Below are positions 23,801 through 35,279 of a stretch of DNA of 64,000 nt, in pieces (the stretch's first letter is position 1; each line of letters begins with the position of its first letter). Source of the stretch: Phoronis australis (lineage: Eukaryota > Phoronida > Phoronidae); NCBI GenBank assembly GCA_002633005.1, contig NMRA01000127.1, positions 783,682 to 847,681 of the forward strand. The letters are read 5' to 3'. The notes below the pieces were generated by a model that did not search any database, had not been told where the DNA came from, and saw only the letters and a list, made by a program, of their open reading frames with translations. Both the position numbers and the translations under genes were made by a program.

Positions 23801-26800
23801 ACTTGGATCAACAATTATAGAAAAAAAGTTACAGGAAAAACATATGAGAGACGGAAAATGCTTTATCTCAAGGGGAAGAGTGCGTACAACCAGTTCTGCC
23901 ATGAAAAGGGTGAGTGCTATACTTAGATCCTTTTTTTGTTAAATTAGCTTCTGAATTTCACGTTGCATTTTATTATTATTTTTATATACGTCTTTCTTTA
24001 GTAAAATGAAAAAATATGTTTTCTTGTTAGTGAATAAGACATAATAGCATTATTCATTAAACAATTGCCACTTGTTAGGGTAACTTAAAGTTCTTTCTCA
24101 ACAGAATTCTTTACTAACACTGCTACACCACACATATGGCAAATACACAAGATGAAGGACACTTAATGAAACCGGAAGGCTGGTGTATGTATTCGTAATG
24201 CATTATTTTATCATTCTCATATTTGATCAACAGGTGCTGAAGTTGGGGCTGGTAATTTCAAGCAGTGGGGAGAAGAGTGGAAAAAACTTTCACTGGATGA
24301 AAAGATGAAGTACAAGGAAAAGTCGTCTGAACATGTCACCCCGGGCCCACATTCAAAGAACAAGCTGATGCAAATTTTCACCCAAACAGTGAGTTTAAGT
24401 ATTTATTTGGTGCTAACTTGTATTCTTAATCAGGAACAAGCAAACTGAAGTCCAGTTGATCGGACTGTCAAGATCAACTTAAAAATAGCATAGCATGTAC
24501 ACGATTTTGTTTTTTGAATTTTTTAAATATCTTCACTGTGTCAAATTGAATTTTATGGGAATCTATTTCACCAATCCTACTAATGATATTCAGTCTTGAA
24601 CAAAAACTAAATTTCAAAAACATTGAGAAACTTATTTTAATTTCAGGTTGAAGACTTATCAGACTTAGGGGTTAATATTGCTGGACTTGTGTGGGACTCT
24701 TCTGGCAATAAGGTGAACAGCTTTGGCAAGGCAACACTGGCATCGTTCTTTGACAATGTCATGATGGCAGATTTTTACTTACATGAAACAAAAGGTGGGT
24801 GAGTCACAGCATGTGGTGTGCAAGTTGTGTTTGTTAAAATGCTAAAAAGGTTCATGTCATTTTTTGTTGTCTCTGTCTCTCAAAATAGATGTTTTAACTG
24901 TTATTGAGGTTTGATGTTTATTATTTAGGAAATTGTCCTAATGCAGGCCCTTTGTCTTACTTTTAAATGCAATCACTATTGAACCGTCTGTTTTGAGTTG
25001 TAAAACAACTATTTTCTTCTTAAAGAGGTTTTTAAGATGTTTAAGTAAATCTATTCTGAAATTTTCAATATATCTGTTTCTAACTTTTCTATAGAAATCA
25101 TATACTTTAACTTGTCATAATATTTGTTTCAATTAACAGGCAGTCAAAGTAACCAGACAGGTGTGCAAATGAAAGATCTGAGAGTAGAGTTACGCCATCT
25201 GCTAAATGATCTGTACTGTAAGTTGAAATATATTATTGCAAAAAACTTCATCCCTATAAATTACCGTAGTTAATCATGTGATGAAGAAGAGACGAATCCA
25301 AATGGGAGAAGCCAGAACGATATGCCAGTGTCCAGTTTGCACTCTATATAACAAATCCTGTTCCACAGTAGGAATTGTTAAGAACACTGTTTCGGTTTCC
25401 TAACACACCCGTGACCTCTACGCACCCACAACTGGAGTTCCTTGACGTTCTTCATGAAATTGAGCAAACAATTTTCTATCATGAAGACGACAGCATCTTT
25501 CTTTTTCGTGATGAATTGGACGTAATCTGCATCAACTATTGGCCATTTCTTTAATCTGTTTTTTTGCCTCCTGCTTCAGAATCTGTATCTGCTAAACCAC
25601 ACTGAAGGTCATTATGAAAATTGGAAGATGTGTTTCTACTGTGTTCCTAAACCCCTAGCATGAAATTTTGCAGTTGTATTCCTATTAAATTGACAGCAGA
25701 TGGATGCATTTGACTACTGCTGTTGTTCCTAAGAGCAGTTTGTTTTTTGCATTTGTCTTTGTATTTTTGGAGTCCTTTGACAAATTTAGATAAAATTTGG
25801 CAAATAATTTTGAGACAGCGACACCTTCCCATTTTCACAATGGGTTCAATGTATTGTGAGCCATCTCATTGCCATTTTTGTCATAGAAATATATACCCTC
25901 AGAAAGTTTTAAGTGGTGCAGTGTTAAACTTTTGTTTAAACAATCAAAAATCATTCAAGAACACACCCTATTCTCCTTGTTGCAAAGTTAACTTTATATG
26001 AACATAAAAAAACTTGGTTTTCACGTAAATTTAGGGGAAATTTGCACCAGATCAAATGTTTGCTTACACTATTATGATTTTTTTTACTTTAAAGGTTATG
26101 TAAACTTGACTAGAATCCTTGGCTCTGGTGCACACATGTCAGAGTAGCCGAATAAATATTAGTTGTTGAGTTACAATTTCAATTTTGATCTATTTCCTAT
26201 GTTGTTCCATTAAAAATATGTGCTTAAACCAGTTAAATTTTTCTTTATAGCGACTGCTGTGGGAAAATCTTCTCGAGTACCCTACCAAAGTGTTAAGGAG
26301 GGCAAAATAGTTATTGAAACAAATATGCCAGGCTTAGTTTTGAGAAAACCAGACTACTACAGCTTGACCAGATTGAAGGAAATTCTAGATTTCCACAGGA
26401 GGACAGGACTTTTACTGAAAGTGACAAGGTAAACAGTGTTGTGAATTATGTGCTTATAGGTTTAATTAAGAGCTATGAGGTTTTGTTTAACATGTTGGTT
26501 AAGGCTATGGAGAGCCTCATTAACAAGACGACATTCAGCCAACACGCTTCAAAAGCATACTGTATACAGAAGTTCACTCCGCCAAAGTATACATTTTCTG
26601 AAAGAGGAAATTCTTCTGAATTTGATTGTTGAATATATACCAATCTGACATAAATAAGCTGTGGTGAGCATGCTTTTTTAATAAAATTTAGCACAAGAAA
26701 AGAAATATGCATTCATAACAAAACAACAGGATCAATTACATGACCTTATTTCATATGATATAAATGTTCAAGGTAAAGACCTATCTTTTCGATGTCCATC

Positions 26801-29496
26801 ATGCAATTATAGACCCATTTCTATTCTTCCAACAATCTCAAAAATTATAGAAAAAAATATCCATACTCAACTTTCAACTTTCCTAAATGAAAATGATATT
26901 CTTAATAAACATCAACATGATTTCAAGAAATGTCACTCTACAGAACTTGCTTCGCTTGAACTTTTAGACCGCATTTGTTCCCATCTTGATAATGACATGA
27001 ATCCCCTGGTCATCTTTCTAGATCTCTCTAAAGCTTTCGACACAATAGACCACCAAATACTCTTGCAAAAGATAAATCACTATGGTATTTCTGGAGTTGA
27101 ATATACACGGTTTAAAAGTTATCTCTCAAACTGCACCCGATATGTTTCACTAAGTGATCACTAAGTGATACAACTTCCAGTTGGTTACCAATAGCTACCG
27201 GAGTTCCCCAAGGCTCTGTCCTTGGCCCACTTCTCTTCCTAGATTACATAAATAATCTTTCGTTTTCTTCTCCCATGGACACACTTCTTTATGCTGACGA
27301 CACTTGCCTCGTCACACCTTACAAACTGACTGAATCTTCCCAACACACTTTACAGCAATCAACCACCATCAACAACAACGTTAAATCTATTTCAGACTGG
27401 TTTTCCGTGAACAAACTTTCAATTAACACATCAAAAAGTAAATTAATGATCTTCCACTACCCCCAAAAGAAAATTGAAAAATGTATTATTCCCACCATTT
27501 ATATAAATAGCATATGAACAGTTTTCCTTTCCTTGGTATTACTGTTGACAAAAACCTCTCATGGTCCCCCCACATTAACCTCATCTCAAACAAACTTAAC
27601 AATCTTGGTGGACTCTTATACAAATTGAAATCATATCTTCCACTTACAGCTGTCAAGTTATTATATAATTCACTTGTCCTTCCACATTTAAACTATGGCA
27701 TTTCAACTTGAGGTTTTGGCAACACTAAGAAACTTCAGACGGCCCAGAAAAGAATCCTTAGGAATATATCAAATTCCAGTTATAATGCTCACTCTCTGCC
27801 CATATGTAAGGAACTTCGCCTCCCTCTACTTCAAGACATCTTTAAAATCTCAACTGCAAAATTTTACTAAAAATTCCTCAATAATCAGCTTCCAAAGTAT
27901 TTTTACACTAACAACTTCTTTAGTAAACCCATCCAATATAAACCAACCAGACGCATTAAAACTCCTTAATACCTGAATCAATACTCAGCTGCTATTCTGA
28001 CAATACAACCCAAAATTTCAATTCCTCCGTCCAACAAATTGTCATCAAGAGCCTGTATTAGATTTCAGATTCCTCGACTTAAAAACAACAACAGAATACC
28101 AGTCTCTGCTCTAAATATAAAATCACATTCTTTGCAAGCATTCTCCAGGTTCTTAACCAATTTTATTATTAGCAACTACGACCCAGTTTGTCATATTTCC
28201 AATTGCTTCATATGTAACAGTATCTAATTGTATTCTCAAAATCTCCTGCTGTGCCAGTCTACTTCTTGGTTCCTGGCGTGTCGGTTGTTTTCAGCAATAA
28301 TTCACTGTTTTCTTAAGTATTCCTACTGATTTTTGCATTTCCATTTGTGTCTTTCATTGTTTACTACACACTATGGGAGCTGCGAATATTTGAGCACATG
28401 TACAATGCAGCCTGTGAAGTGTGTTAGTATATCGAAGTTATTCAACATGTTCTGAGTCTGTCTGGTTTGCACACTTTACAGATTACAGCAAGACATCCAG
28501 TGAAGCTTCGGTCCCTGTCCTAATCTAATAAAATAAAAGGAACAACTTTGAACCAAAGGTATTAATACTAGGAAAACTTAGTCATTTTTCTCTTGTCGCC
28601 TACAATCTGAGGTTGCGTAGGTTGCATTGAAGTTCATAGTAATGCCTTGTATTGTTTAATGAACTATTAATCATATACTACACAAAAGATTGACTAGGTG
28701 GACTGGTTTATTAAATTTTGGTATTTAAGTATATGATGTTTTTTACTGTGGACATATTTAAGATGATGGAGAGAGGAGAGGCGCATATGGTGGAATTCAA
28801 AGGTGATACTTAATCTGAAATTTCTTTCACAAAGAACCTGTTGATTAATAACATTGGTAATGTGTTTCCCTTGGTGATTCGTTCAATGGACCCATTACCA
28901 TGTAGTCTGTGCACCTTCATCCTTTTCCTTTTCTAGTCATTGTAAGGTCAAAAATGTTTTACTGTTGCCTAGAGAATTGCAATGCCAACACAAAATTGAA
29001 AGCTGCATGTTATTATTCCAACTAAGCGCAAAACTGTGCGATAATGGCCGTGACGTTTGAGAACTCAGTCGATTGTACAATCCAATTTTTGTTCGTCCAC
29101 AAATGGAATTCAGGATGTGGTTTCATTGAATGAATGTCTCAACAGCTCATTTGATTGAATAGCTGTCTAGAATTTAGACGATCTCGGTTACCAAATCGGG
29201 ATCATTAATTTTTTCTGACTTTATTACTTCAGTAATCAACATGTGTCATTGCATGATTTCATGGATGTTGTGAATTATGTTGCAGACTCAAAAAAGAAAC
29301 TAAAGAAAACCTGCCAGCAAAAAAAAAGAAACCAAAAAAGCAGGGACTTTGGACTGTCAAGGATATTTTAGGTATGCATATTACTAAAGATGGCAAAAAA
29401 CAAGCAGAGGTGCAGTGGGAGACTGGAGAAGTGACGTTCAAGCCATGTGAAAACTTAAGAGATGTTATTGAGTCTCATCTCCCAAATTTGTCTTGA
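20713..29496 (+). CDS. Homeodomain-like / HMG-box-like / chromodomain-like protein, 7 firm exons
   Basis: Exons 20713-20838, 23801-23909, 24234-24388, 24647-24794, 25140-25217, 26251-26428 and 29286-29496 join to 1005 nt: 334 residues plus TGA, with all phases consistent. Residues 1-50 resemble a homeodomain: SDSEILILQSAWEQGM, then KKLGCSERRVK, then WINNYRKK in the position of the recognition helix, split by an intron. Residues about 70-110 (SAYNQFCHEKG... FKQWGEEWKKLSLDEKMKYK) have the spacing of an HMG box. The last 50 residues (LWTVKDILG, AEVQWETGEVTFKPCENL) resemble a chromodomain, with W, W and F in aromatic-cage-like positions, after a Lys-rich linker (KKKKPKK). The middle is unassigned. 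A nuclear, chromatin- or DNA-binding role is inferred. I do not recognise a named orthologue. The N-terminus is incomplete. Confidence 0.8.
21242..21500 (-). mobile_element. Partial copy of the 488-bp MITE
   Basis: Begins gcaggccttcatgcagcg, the complement of the right end of the element at 2296-2783, and stays alignable through caatgtatcatttgga to about 21500. The other terminus was not found, so it is truncated. It sits where F1 copies normally carry a ccgtccgt run. Confidence 0.65.
21257..21298. repeat. Perfect palindrome, 20-bp arms, 2-nt spacer
   Basis: The left arm GCGTACGTCCTGGGCGTCCA is followed by AA and then the exact reverse complement. The related element at 2.7 kb has a diverged form, so perfection here is recent or conserved. 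Confidence 0.9.
23801..23909 (+). CDS. Homeodomain-like gene, exon with helix 3 and HMG-like start
   Basis: Acceptor atttctcag, donor gtgagt, phase 1 out. It encodes TWINNYRKKVTGKTYERRK then KGKSAYNQFCHEKG. WINNYRKK aligns with the WFxNRRxK recognition helix. Confidence 0.8.
24234..24388 (+). CDS. Homeodomain-like gene, HMG-like exon
   Basis: Acceptor gatcaacag, donor gtgagt. It encodes FKQWGEEWKKLSLDEKMKYK and SKNKLMQIFTQT. The W..L...EK..Y spacing is that of HMG-box helices 2-3. Confidence 0.8.
24647..24794 (+). CDS. Homeodomain-like gene, middle exon
   Basis: Acceptor aatttcag, donor gtgggt, phase 1 out. It encodes VEDLSDLGVNIAGLVWDSSG and FFDNVMMADFYLHETKG. No domain recognised. Confidence 0.75.
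25140..25217 (+). CDS. Homeodomain-like gene, short exon
   Basis: Acceptor aattaacag, donor gtaagt, phase 1 in and out. It encodes MKDLRVELRHLLNDLY, predicted helical. Confidence 0.7.
25430..25965 (+). repeat. F1 dispersed repeat, partial copy c
   Basis: Contains the F1 interior phrases gattatgaaaattgg-type, gtctttgtatttttggagtc and ccatctcattgccatttttg, followed by atataccctcagaaagttt. No terminal hairpin is present. It lies in intron 5 of the homeodomain-like gene (25218-26250). Confidence 0.5.
26251..26428 (+). CDS. Homeodomain-like gene, penultimate exon
   Basis: Acceptor ttctttatag, donor gtaaac, phase 2 out. It encodes VPYQSVKEGKIVIETNMPG and LVLRKPDYYSLTRLKEIL. No domain recognised. 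Confidence 0.75.
26755..28225 (+). mobile_element. 5'-truncated LINE (Jockey/CR1-like reverse transcriptase), inactive
   Basis: Reverse-transcriptase motifs appear in order: NYRPISILP..SKIIEK, VIFLDLSKAFDTIDH with LL.KI..YGI, ATGVPQGSVLGPLLFL (about 27197-27242), YADDTCLV (27291), FLGITVDKNLSW and LVLPHLNYGIS. The frame is broken by a small duplication with a stop near 27165, a stop at 27516 and a further stop after GIST. There is no endonuclease domain or ORF1. It is a dead insertion within the last intron of the homeodomain-like gene. Confidence 0.88.
29286..29496 (+). CDS. Homeodomain-like gene, terminal chromodomain-like exon
   Basis: Acceptor tatgttgcag, TGA at 29494. A Lys-rich linker is followed by LWTVKDILGMHITKDGKKQ and AEVQWETGEVTFKPCENL, matching the chromodomain pattern of V..IL, V.W and T[WF].P..NL. 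Confidence 0.8.
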
Positions 29497-29531
29497 TAAG
29501 TTGTTGTTGGCCTTACCACATTACCTCGTTA

Positions 29532-30185
29532 TTTCCCCACATATTTATACGTGGGTGCATATTGCCGTCATGTCTGTCCAGCATCTGCAGCTATATCTCC
29601 TACACTGCAGTGCCGCATAGTGGTAACTTTGATTGTTACGGTTGCCTATGTATTTTCGTAATTCTTTGATGGATTTTCTTGAAATTTGGTGGATAGGTTT
29701 CTATTTTTAAGACAACAAAACCTTTACATTTTCGGACATCTTCACTGTTTCTGTGCCACCTACTGGTCATTTTTGAAATTTTGAGACCGTTTCTTTTTTG
29801 GCGTTTCCCTTTCTATCTGTAAAACTTGGAGGATTGTTGTTAAAGTTGGCAGACGTTATTCTGATGAGAAGCCCGCTTCTGACATTGATACTGAACGGGT
29901 TCCAGTACTTAAGTGCCACTTAGTGGCATTTTTGTTCCTCCTTAACCATTTGTAGGATCTTTCTGAAATTTGGCAGACATGCACCTACAGAGGTGACAAC
30001 AGTTTATGACAAGTTTCAGACTCATTGGACTACCACTGTGTCCTCTAATGACAGTTTTAGTTGTTCACGTTTGTCTCTGTATTATCAAAGTTCATCAATG
30101 GATTTCCACGAAGTTTGGTAAATAGGCATTGATTTGTGGAAGGGTGTGACAATTGTAATGTCTCCTGGTCGCCATTTTGTCATTT
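29532..30185 (+). repeat. F1 dispersed repeat, copy d
   Basis: Starts with ccacatatttatacgtgggt, gcatattgccgtcatg; the interior has gatggatttt..tgaaatttgg and accta.tggtcatttttg phrases. It lies just 3' of the stop codon of the homeodomain-like gene, so it may form part of its 3' UTR. Confidence 0.55.
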
Positions 30186-30189
30186 TTGT

Positions 30190-32680
30190 TGCCTCAAATA
30201 AGCTACTGTATTTCCCAATGCTTAGTGCTGCTCAAATCTTGATGACGTACCAGCTTCAACCGCAGAGTGGGCACACAAGACACGGCATTTTTAGCGCCAA
30301 CAAACAACGAGTTCTAAGTGGGACACCCAGACATTATGTGCCTAAAAGTCATTGCTGTTTAGAAATTGAAGAATTAGGTAATTTCATCTTTTGGCCCACC
30401 TTGCCAATGTTATGGTTAAGACTCTTGTATGGAAGTTAGGTTTGAAAAATTTCCGTCAACTTCTCGTGGTGTAATACAATTGATTCATGGTGTCACGGGT
30501 AGGTGTCTAATCTCTGTTTAATGTTTATCCACCATTATTATTTCCTACAGATTTTTCTGGCCCCAAGTACGTAGCTGGCTTAAAAGTGAATATAACAATT
30601 TGTTTGTGCTATGAGACTATATTCTGTAATAGACTTTTCAACTGATTAAAACGATGATTATTTTTTCTATGAAACGTGACTTGCATTCACATTTCAAAGT
30701 GTTGCCTATTGTTTGCATGTAATCCTCGAATGTGTGTTTTGTGAAAAGTTGTATTTGATATACACATAGATTGTAAATGTTACCTTGGTCATAAATATTC
30801 TTCTCAAACAACTTCGCTGAACCTTTTCTTATCTAGCTATGTTATGTGTTGTACTACCGTTTGTTGACAAAGAATAATTTCATGGCTGAAATGGTTCATG
30901 AGTAGCAATAGTTATTACTTGGACATTGATTCGCTTTCTAGCTAAAATGCAATTGATTAGTGAAGGTCTGCATTTTTTGATTGTTGGTGTACACTGATTT
31001 TCAAGTTCATCACTTGAAAATAAACTTATTGAAAATGTTTTTCTTCGTTATCATTATATTTTAATGTTTAAAAAGCCCTAATCAGTAATGAAAGCATTGA
31101 ATACTTTATAATGAAGACATTTCTCCACCACTGATCTTGTCCTCTCACATCTTGAAGTTACAATGGGAGATAAGTACAAAGAATACAGAAGTATACCTAT
31201 TGAAATAGCGCCGGACAATCGTGAGTCTCTAGAGCCTAGTTCAAAAAGCATAAAAGATCTCAAAGCGACGGAAAATCATATGTGCGATTAGTTTCTCACC
31301 TTTGTGTACGTTGGCAAATGTTAACCCAAAAAGTTAGTATCGGAAAAGTCCAGGTACGCAGGTGTAATGGGCAAAATCGCCTAAGGCTATACAGTATTAT
31401 ATTGCCTGGGCGGGGGGGGGCACGACCCAAACATCTTAATTGGTGTGTATGTTAACGGGCTTCAAAAATAGCCCAGACATTTATGGAATGGTTTGAGACA
31501 AAAGGCACGCCCCAGTCGAAGAGAAAACCCTGAACATGTGACCACAAGGGAATGGTCTGTCAGCATCATTTTTTGCGATGACAGTTTAAGACATTAAACG
31601 CGTGACGTGCTATAATGGAGTGTTGATGGTGAAAAAGCTTCCTTTATAGTCTAAAACGGGTGAAAAACAACGAAGGCGCGTAACTTGCTCGTGGTATGAC
31701 ACAAATCTGGATTACGTGACGCACTGGTGCGTTATATGACGCATTACGCGTCACCGTTATACACATTTTTTAATTGCAAATTACCAAAAATTAAATAAAG
31801 AAAATGTGTTAAGAGAGTGATAGTCTTTCGTATCTGCTCATTTTAGGGCATTTGAGTCACGTATTTACATAAACAGGAAATGGTGAAATATGCAACCTTA
31901 TTAACAAGACATTTTTCTGTTTTCCAATGCCCAATTGAGAAATTTCTGTTTCAGAACGTGTGAATTTAAGTTCTTCAGTGATCCACAAGGGACATTTAAA
32001 ATAAACAATTATCTTCTCAGCCACGACCAGAAACCTTTTTGTTTAACTGTGTTTATTTATACAGGCCAACTGGGACAGTTGTATACTAATAGATGGGTTC
32101 CCAAGGAACTACTTTCACTGACCAGTAAATTTCAAAAGGTCTACTGTGTGTAAAGGACACTCATGATTTACAACGGTTCCAAAAATTCCAAACCATTGTG
32201 AGGTCTAGTTAACACCTCCAAGCCCAAAATGATATAAGACAAATGGCGAAAATTCTTTTTTTCACGACGTACTATCAGCTGGTTTGTACACTCATTTAAA
32301 CGAATAAAACGTCTTGCCACACTTTTCGACTACAGTGTGCACATGAAATTATAAAAGGCAAAGTATATACATGTGAAAAAAACAGAAGGCGAACGTTAAG
32401 CATTAAAGATTGGGCAATAGCCACTTAAAAAGGTCCCCAGGTGTTGAGAACCAGTTTAATACCCCTTATTCAGAGGAGAAAAGCTGGTTTTCCAAAAACA
32501 GAACCCTGTAAGTGACTATTACCAAGATTGAATTTTGTTAACATGTTTATCGAACAGAGGTCTACTTTCTGGCACTTGACACATGAAAAAATTTTTATTC
32601 GCCATCACGATGGCAACCTTTTACTTCAAACTGACAGTCAGATCCATTAATTACACGTTGGTGAATTGTGATTAATTATG
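30190..32680. other. Intergenic, little recognised
   Basis: AT-rich, no supported exon. At 31700-31760 there is a local cluster of tgacgca / tgcgt / acgcgtca phrases forming short inverted repeats (gacgcactggtgcgtt, tgacgcattacgcgtca). AATAAA occurs at 31019. Confidence 0.4.
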
Positions 32681-32684
32681 TGTG

Positions 32685-32966
32685 TCAGCAATCCTCATCC
32701 CCACTATTGTCACATGATTTTTCTTCATCATTCTCAAGTTCCTCGTCGCACAGTATATTCAGTTTTGACCTTTCAATCACAGTTTCAATGGCGTCTATCA
32801 AAATACTGGGGTGAGTGGCTACGGTGTCGTTAAGCTGATGTGCAAGAGCTTGCAATCTCAACTTTAACCTCATACATTTGTTCAACCACATATTAGATGC
32901 CTGTGCTTCATCACCTTCGTTCTTATACCGCTGGGCTTTTTCTGTTCCAAAACAAAAGTATTTCAT
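32685..32966 (-). CDS. Unidentified 93-codon ORF, possibly a terminal exon
   Basis: Reads MKYFCFGTEKAQRYKNEGDE, then LKLRLQALAHQLND, and ends in a highly acidic tail (CDEELENDEEKSCDNSGDED). Composition (helical Leu/Lys/Arg heptads, acidic end) looks like real protein rather than noise. I see no convincing start context and no upstream exon, and I do not recognise the family. A stop precedes the ATG by four codons. Confidence 0.35.
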   Translation of the reverse strand: MKYFCFGTEKAQRYKNEGDEAQASNMWLNKCMRLKLRLQALAHQLNDTVATHPSILIDAIETVIERSKLNILCDEELENDEEKSCDNSGDEDC

Positions 32967-33376
32967 GCGCCTATTTCATCCTTAAGGTAGTTAAAATTCT
33001 TCTGCAGCACGCAATTTGTACAGATGTAATAAACCTTCGAAATAGTGAATCTTCGAAGTAGTAAACCTTCTAAATAGTGGGCTATTCCCATTTCCAGCAA
33101 TGTAAGGAACTTCAATAAAGCGCAAAAATACAACAAAGTAAACAATTTCGTCAAATATTCACCGACTAAACTTTATATTTCTGTCCGAGCATATAATCAG
33201 TTTAACCACTCATTTAAGCATGCCTGATTTAACTAGTTTTGGCAGGAGGTAACGTGAGAACGTTCTCTTGCTGGACCATAAATTACATCCGAATTTGAGT
33301 CCTGTTCTTTCCGAGCAACCGCCACAGCATCCTCATTTCTGGTATTACAAGTTCCGTTTCATCTCAGGAACATAGC

Positions 33377-33515
33377 ATGGGCGGCGCAGCACTGAAAAAA
33401 GTGGACGGCTAGAGAGCCCCAGCCCCCTGTGGTGCACTGCCCATAGATCATGGGCTACCGTATTGAAAAAATGGGAGGCAACGACCCCCCCAGCCCCCTA
33501 CGGTGCGCCGCCCAC
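33377..33515. repeat. Two adjacent GC-rich hairpin elements
   Basis: 33377-33444 runs from atgggcggcgcagcactg to ggtgcactgcccat. 33450-33515 runs from atgggctaccg to cggtgcgccgcccac. Each has imperfect inverted ends around gaaaaaa.tgg and agccccct. They belong with the copies at 14051 and 18770. Confidence 0.6.
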
Positions 33516-33894
33516 GCATAGAGCTGAGAGTCATCGTTATGTAAACAGATTTCCCATCCCCCCAATTAAGCTGCATCAAAGGCCTTACGGGAAACTCTTC
33601 AGTGTGGACGTTTGCAAAACATCACAGGTCCACCGTTCTAGAAATTCGAACCACCCCCCGGCGCTCAACTCTGGCTACGAGCCGGCGATAGCACCTCTGA
33701 AATCTAGTACGATCCCGAAGACAAAAACCCGCCTAGCACCATTTTTACTCGCATTGGCGACTGGGCGAGCGGCTAAGTATATGCCTGGGAAGGATACCGA
33801 CGAGTTGGAATTGGTACGTTCAGGCACTGCACAGTACACCAAGAAGGCCAGCTGATGACCGCTCACGACTTATCAGTGTGCCTCGTTTTCGATC

Positions 33895-33940
33895 AGTATT
33901 TAAAGATGGCGCGGGAAGATGGCGCTTTCGTGAAATAGGT
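33895..33940 (+). promoter_or_regulatory. Promoter-like aagatggcg motif pair
   Basis: aaagatggcgcgggaagatggcgctttcg-type sequence: two YY1-like AAGATGGCG boxes flanking an E2F-like GCGGGAA. No following exon could be recognised. Confidence 0.2.
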
Positions 33941-34429
33941 GAATAGATCGCAGATATGCATCCCTGAACTCCACACACGCACCGAAAAGACTCAGCCCAT
34001 ACATGATGATAAAAGGCCCTTCCCTTAGACTACTAGTTCCACGGTTGTACTGTTAATTCTCAGCTAGGATATAAAAGCATGACTTGAATCTGGTCCCCGG
34101 AACTTGGTTATCGTGTATGGAGCAATTCAGGTGCCTGTACTGTATGGACTTTAGGGATGCGAGCCTGGGGAATTGGTTGCTGCTGGTCCGGCACTGGAGT
34201 TTAGGGTGACCGTAACTGAAACTTGAAGGCGCTTGCACAGAAACTGTTTCCACATTATGCTAAGTAATTAGCGGAACTCTGTCCTGTGGAAGAAATAGAA
34301 TAAATTACACTGAATCGTGGAAACCTTGTAATTAATTGCAATTGTTTGATTCACGTGCATAGTTTGTATCTCCATTAGCTGTATCTAGAGTGTTCATTCG
34401 AAATGAATAATGTCAACCCGTATTTGCCT

Positions 34430-35275
34430 AAGTTATAAGTTATGCAAATTTATGATGTAATGGCCAGCATTAATAAACCAGGAAAACATGGATGCAAATA
34501 TCAAGGTGATTTACATGAAGTGCTACGTAAGGCAATCACGAATAGAGGTAGAATATTTGATAATGGTGGACATTATTTGCATAAATTATGAAAATTTATA
34601 ATGCAACAACTTGCACATGAATTTCATTAATTTAATTGCAAATAGAAATAGCGGAGAAAATATCAATACAATTTAACTGTGGTGCTTTTTATCCAACCTA
34701 TAGGTACAAATAGGCGGCAATAATTTGCATAAATTATGTAAATTCACAATTATCCACCTGTAAACCAACTCCATTTAATTCACTGACTTTGGAAACATAG
34801 GTAGTACATCAAAATAATCTATCTATTTTACTTCGTAAGGAAATTATTAAAAACAAAATTTTGCTTAATGGCGGCCTTAATTTACATATTTATAAAATTC
34901 TCAAGGTGGTAATGATTACAAGCCATCTAAAGTGCTTCCCTCCGGGGTACTAACTCAACGCAAAACTAATAAAAACCTTATTACAAAGAATTTCTACTAA
35001 TGTTTGATGATAAAAACAAAAATTGAAGACGACAATGTCTGTTGGCTTCTCCTAAAATGTTATATAACTCAGCACATTTAGTATTTGGATTTCGAGATTT
35101 TAGCACCTCCTTACATAGTGTCCCACTGCCATTCACACAACTTGCACTATTAAATTCATTGACCATGAAAACATGGGTAAAACGTCAAAATTATCTGGCT
35201 GCAGTGCTTGGTAAGGAAATTATAAGCAAAAATAGAATTTTGCATAATGGCGACCTTAATTTGCATATTTAAAAA
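34430..35275. repeat. Diverged repeats carrying five octamer motifs
   Basis: Perfect octamers ATGCAAAT/ATTTGCAT lie at 34442, 34492, 34575, 34723 and 35259. The segments 34770-34890 and 35150-35270 are diverged direct repeats, both ending ggcg(g)ccttaattt.catattta. The ttgcataaattatg phrase recurs at 34578 and 34726. No coding content. Confidence 0.6.
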
Positions 35276-35279
35276 TGCT

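Noticed and set aside
33463-33855. 130-residue + frame starting at a GC-rich hairpin
   Set aside because: Begins inside a repeat element and shows no domain, splice or start context; a minus-strand frame overlaps equally well.
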